NCBI GenBank assembly: GCA_028023455.1
Contig: JAQFVV010006208.1
Coordinates: 9,968,963 to 10,032,962, forward strand
From: Epiperipatus broadwayi
Lineage: Eukaryota > Onychophora > Udeonychophora > Euonychophora > Peripatidae
DNA length: 64,000 nucleotides
Reading direction: 5' to 3'
In this document: in pieces, positions 61,792 to 64,000 of the stretch
Layout of the letters: every line of letters starts with the position of its first letter
Numbering within the stretch: the first letter of the stretch is position 1
The notes under the pieces: model-generated
Databases searched by the model: none
Seen by the model: the letters and a program-made list of their open reading frames with translations, nothing else
What the model was told of the DNA's origin: nothing
Translations under genes and position numbers: made by a program

Positions 61792-64000
61792 GTAAGATTT
61801 TTTTTTATTTAAATAGTTTATTATTTTTACAGTTTTTTTGTGAACAAATATTCATTAGTAGATCATAATTTGGATTTATTTGTAATATTATCCTATAGAT
61901 GCAGAATATTGTCAAATTCTTAAGAATATTCAAGAGAACAAAATAGCAGTGATTAGATAAGATTACATAAGTTTTCACAGCAGTTTTATAAAAGGGCTTT
62001 GTTTTTTTTTTAAAAAAAGTATATTAAATGCTTAAAAAATAGTCTAGAAATTGTTCTTATTTGAAGACTTCTGATATACTTTCTTACTTTAAAGTAAATC
62101 TTTTATTCATTTGAAATAAAAAATGCAGCTGAGACATCTAGTAATTAATTTTTGAATCACGATACGATTCAAAATCCAATGTTGATTTTAGCTAATTTTT
62201 TACTTTAAATATACTACTGTATGTAGTCTGTTTTTTTTCATTTCAATATATTCAGCTTCAGAATCATTTTAAAATCTCAAATTAATACAACTGAAAAGCT
62301 TTACGTAAATATTCATGTGACCCTATTCTTTTTCCAAGGCTAAGTTAAGGTGTGACCATTAATGGGCTCAAATACTACATGATTTTGAGGGATAGTAGGT
62401 AGGATTTAGTGTTAAAAATTGCTGTGCTAGAAGTTGAGAAGCAAAATGTGATAAAACAGCTCTTATTACAGTCCTCCGCCAGTGTCAACTTGTCTTCGCA
62501 TTACTTGCAAGATTATTAAATTAATACTTGAAGAATCAAATCCTTCTATATTAATTTTTTTAAATTTTTATTTGCAAGTTCCACTACTGTTTCATAATAT
62601 TCTAATGTATTAAACCATCAAACATCACATGATAATCATTCTTTATGCTTACGCAAGCTGTTTTCCACAGAGCCAAAACTTCATACAGTAGTACCAGTTA
62701 GTGCAAACCAGTGTAATCAATGGTGCTACTGTATGGAGATTTTTGCCACTGTGAAAAATATTCTATCATATTCAGAATTTCATTTTCGATGCTGCTGTGT
62801 CACAGTGCACAAATGCTAATTCACGAACTAGTTAGAATTTAATTCCCAAAATAGTTTGATGCTAACTAGTTTATACAAAGTTCTCAACTATTCAAAGCTA
62901 AGCGTGTGACAAGAGATTGGCGTATACAAATTAACACGGTTCTGATCCCCGCCGAACTGTCTCAGAAAAACACACTATGTAGTACAATAATGGATACTCG
63001 AACTATAATCCTGAATGTATAGTTTCTACATCTTAATTCTCTCCTTTCTCAACGTAGGGTAATTCTCAATTCCACGCTGTTCCCTTGCAACGGATGCTCT
63101 CCTAGAATTCACTGTATGCGCGTTGAACTCACTCGGGCATCCTTTCCAAAACTCCCCCTTTTATCTGTATAGTTTCTTTTGTTTCCTGGAGTATACTAGT
63201 TTATAACTTAAGGTGGAATTTAATTAAATTGGTGTTTTGCTAATTAAATTCTTTTCATTATCTGCTTAATTAGTTTGATTCAATTAATTGTATTTTAAGA
63301 CGAATCAGACAACAACTAATTAAGACATCTATAATTAAAATATTAGAATTTTAAAATGTCTTTTAAAAGAAATATTTTATGACAAATCACTTTCGTATAT
63401 GCGTTTAATTTTAAATAAATACATATTTTACAGATGGTGAAAGTGATAAATTTAGGCAGTGTAGGTTCATTCATAATAATTTTCAAGGTAATATTAATTT
63501 GGCAAAATACTTCTCTTCACTTATATTAAAAATCATGCAAAGATACATCCACATTTTTTTTTTGTTGATATATAAAATTTCATTGTACTCGAAAATGAGG
63601 GCTTCTTTTAGTGAGATTCTGATTCTTCGTTAAGTTTTGATCCTCCTAAAAAACTTGGAAATTGTCTTCTACTTCCAGTTATTTAATTTGCAATGATACT
63701 TCATGCGAGAATTTTGAATTTTAAAACAAAACAAGTGACTACTAAACATGTAGAGAACTAATTACAATAAAATACAAGTTTGTGTGTATATATGTAACAC
63801 ATATAAATATGATCAGGATAAAGTAATGAAAATAATTGTGGTATCTTTATTAATATGATGTAACTATTGATAAGTACTAGGGTTAGTTTATATTCTCAGT
63901 GAAATACAATATCCTAACAATTGAATAATATCTAGAGAAAAATTAAGCCATACTTTATGGAGAAAATCTTTATTGTTTGGGAGATGTCAATGAAAAATAC
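61792..64000. other. intron of the WDCP-like gene running out of the window
   Basis: A donor at 61792 opens this stretch. It contains a MITE copy at 62616-62750 and a GC-richer patch at about 62920-63180 that looks like old repeat sequence of unknown type. No further WDCP exon could be supported by homology. Confidence 0.55.
62616..62750. mobile_element. MITE copy of the 18509/49015 family
   Basis: It contains CATCAAACATCACATGATAA, then GCCAAAACTTCATACAGTAG and an inverted CTACTGTATGGAGATTTTTG, so the interior forms a hairpin as in the 49015 copy. One terminal repeat is missing. Confidence 0.7.

Noticed and set aside
63434-63487. A tenth WDCP exon (acceptor TTTTACAG, donor AAG|GTAATA, phase 0)
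   Set aside because: Splice signals and frame fit, but the product (MVKVINLGSVGS) shows no similarity to the WDCP region expected next, so it may be chance.

Overview
The window looks like AT-rich nuclear DNA of an animal, most likely an invertebrate. It shows no operons, ribosome binding sites or long open frames. Instead it has one multi-exon gene with GT-AG introns of 103 bp to about 15 kb, embedded in degraded transposable elements. The element mix (Penelope-like elements with hammerhead ribozymes, Tigger/pogo, hAT, Gypsy, non-LTR retrotransposons, tRNA-derived SINEs) would suit a chelicerate or similar arthropod. That placement is an inference, and no species can be named from the sequence alone.

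The one host gene that can be supported is on the + strand. It is an orthologue of WDCP (WD repeat and coiled-coil containing protein, human C2orf44). Nine coding exons are visible between 8375 and 61791. All nine have consensus splice sites, all eight junctions keep the reading frame, and the exon products follow the order of the human N-terminal beta-propeller region. The start codon and the C-terminal half (coiled coil, tail) are not recognised and probably lie in an unseen upstream exon and beyond 64000.

The rest of the window is mainly intron or 5' flank. 1-8374: a hammerhead motif (1675-1702), a minisatellite (3001-3219), a hAT fragment (4309-4648), two non-LTR fragments (5370-5965, 6898-7310) and a foldback (6379-6524). 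8493-16464: a Tigger deletion derivative nested in an inverted repeat with Penelope-like coding sequence (9570-11075), a GC-richer block (11714-13345) and inverted Penelope endonuclease fragments (14641-15054). 16620-23278: MITEs, LINE remnants and a coding-like stretch that I cannot assign. 23397-38428: a Gypsy integrase relic (27828-28960), a 300-bp foldback (29239-29541) and a near-perfect 136-bp palindrome (35902-36037). 38499-50041: two Penelope-like fragments in opposite orientation (40489-41297 +, 41540-42545 -), a hAT element with target duplications (47051-47578), a long LINE 3' end (47740-48860 -) and a SINE with a 17-bp duplication (49600-49730). 50723-61695: a foldback (54120-54360), an inverted pair of hammerhead-bearing repeats (55385-55700), a second SINE and a full-length but dead Tigger element (58743-61441).

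The most interesting signal is the set of hammerhead ribozyme motifs, one intact-looking, one nearly so and two decayed. One lies about 600 bases 3' of a GIY-YIG endonuclease domain on the same strand, the arrangement known for Penelope-like retroelements. No CRISPR array, origin, toxin gene or viral genome was seen.
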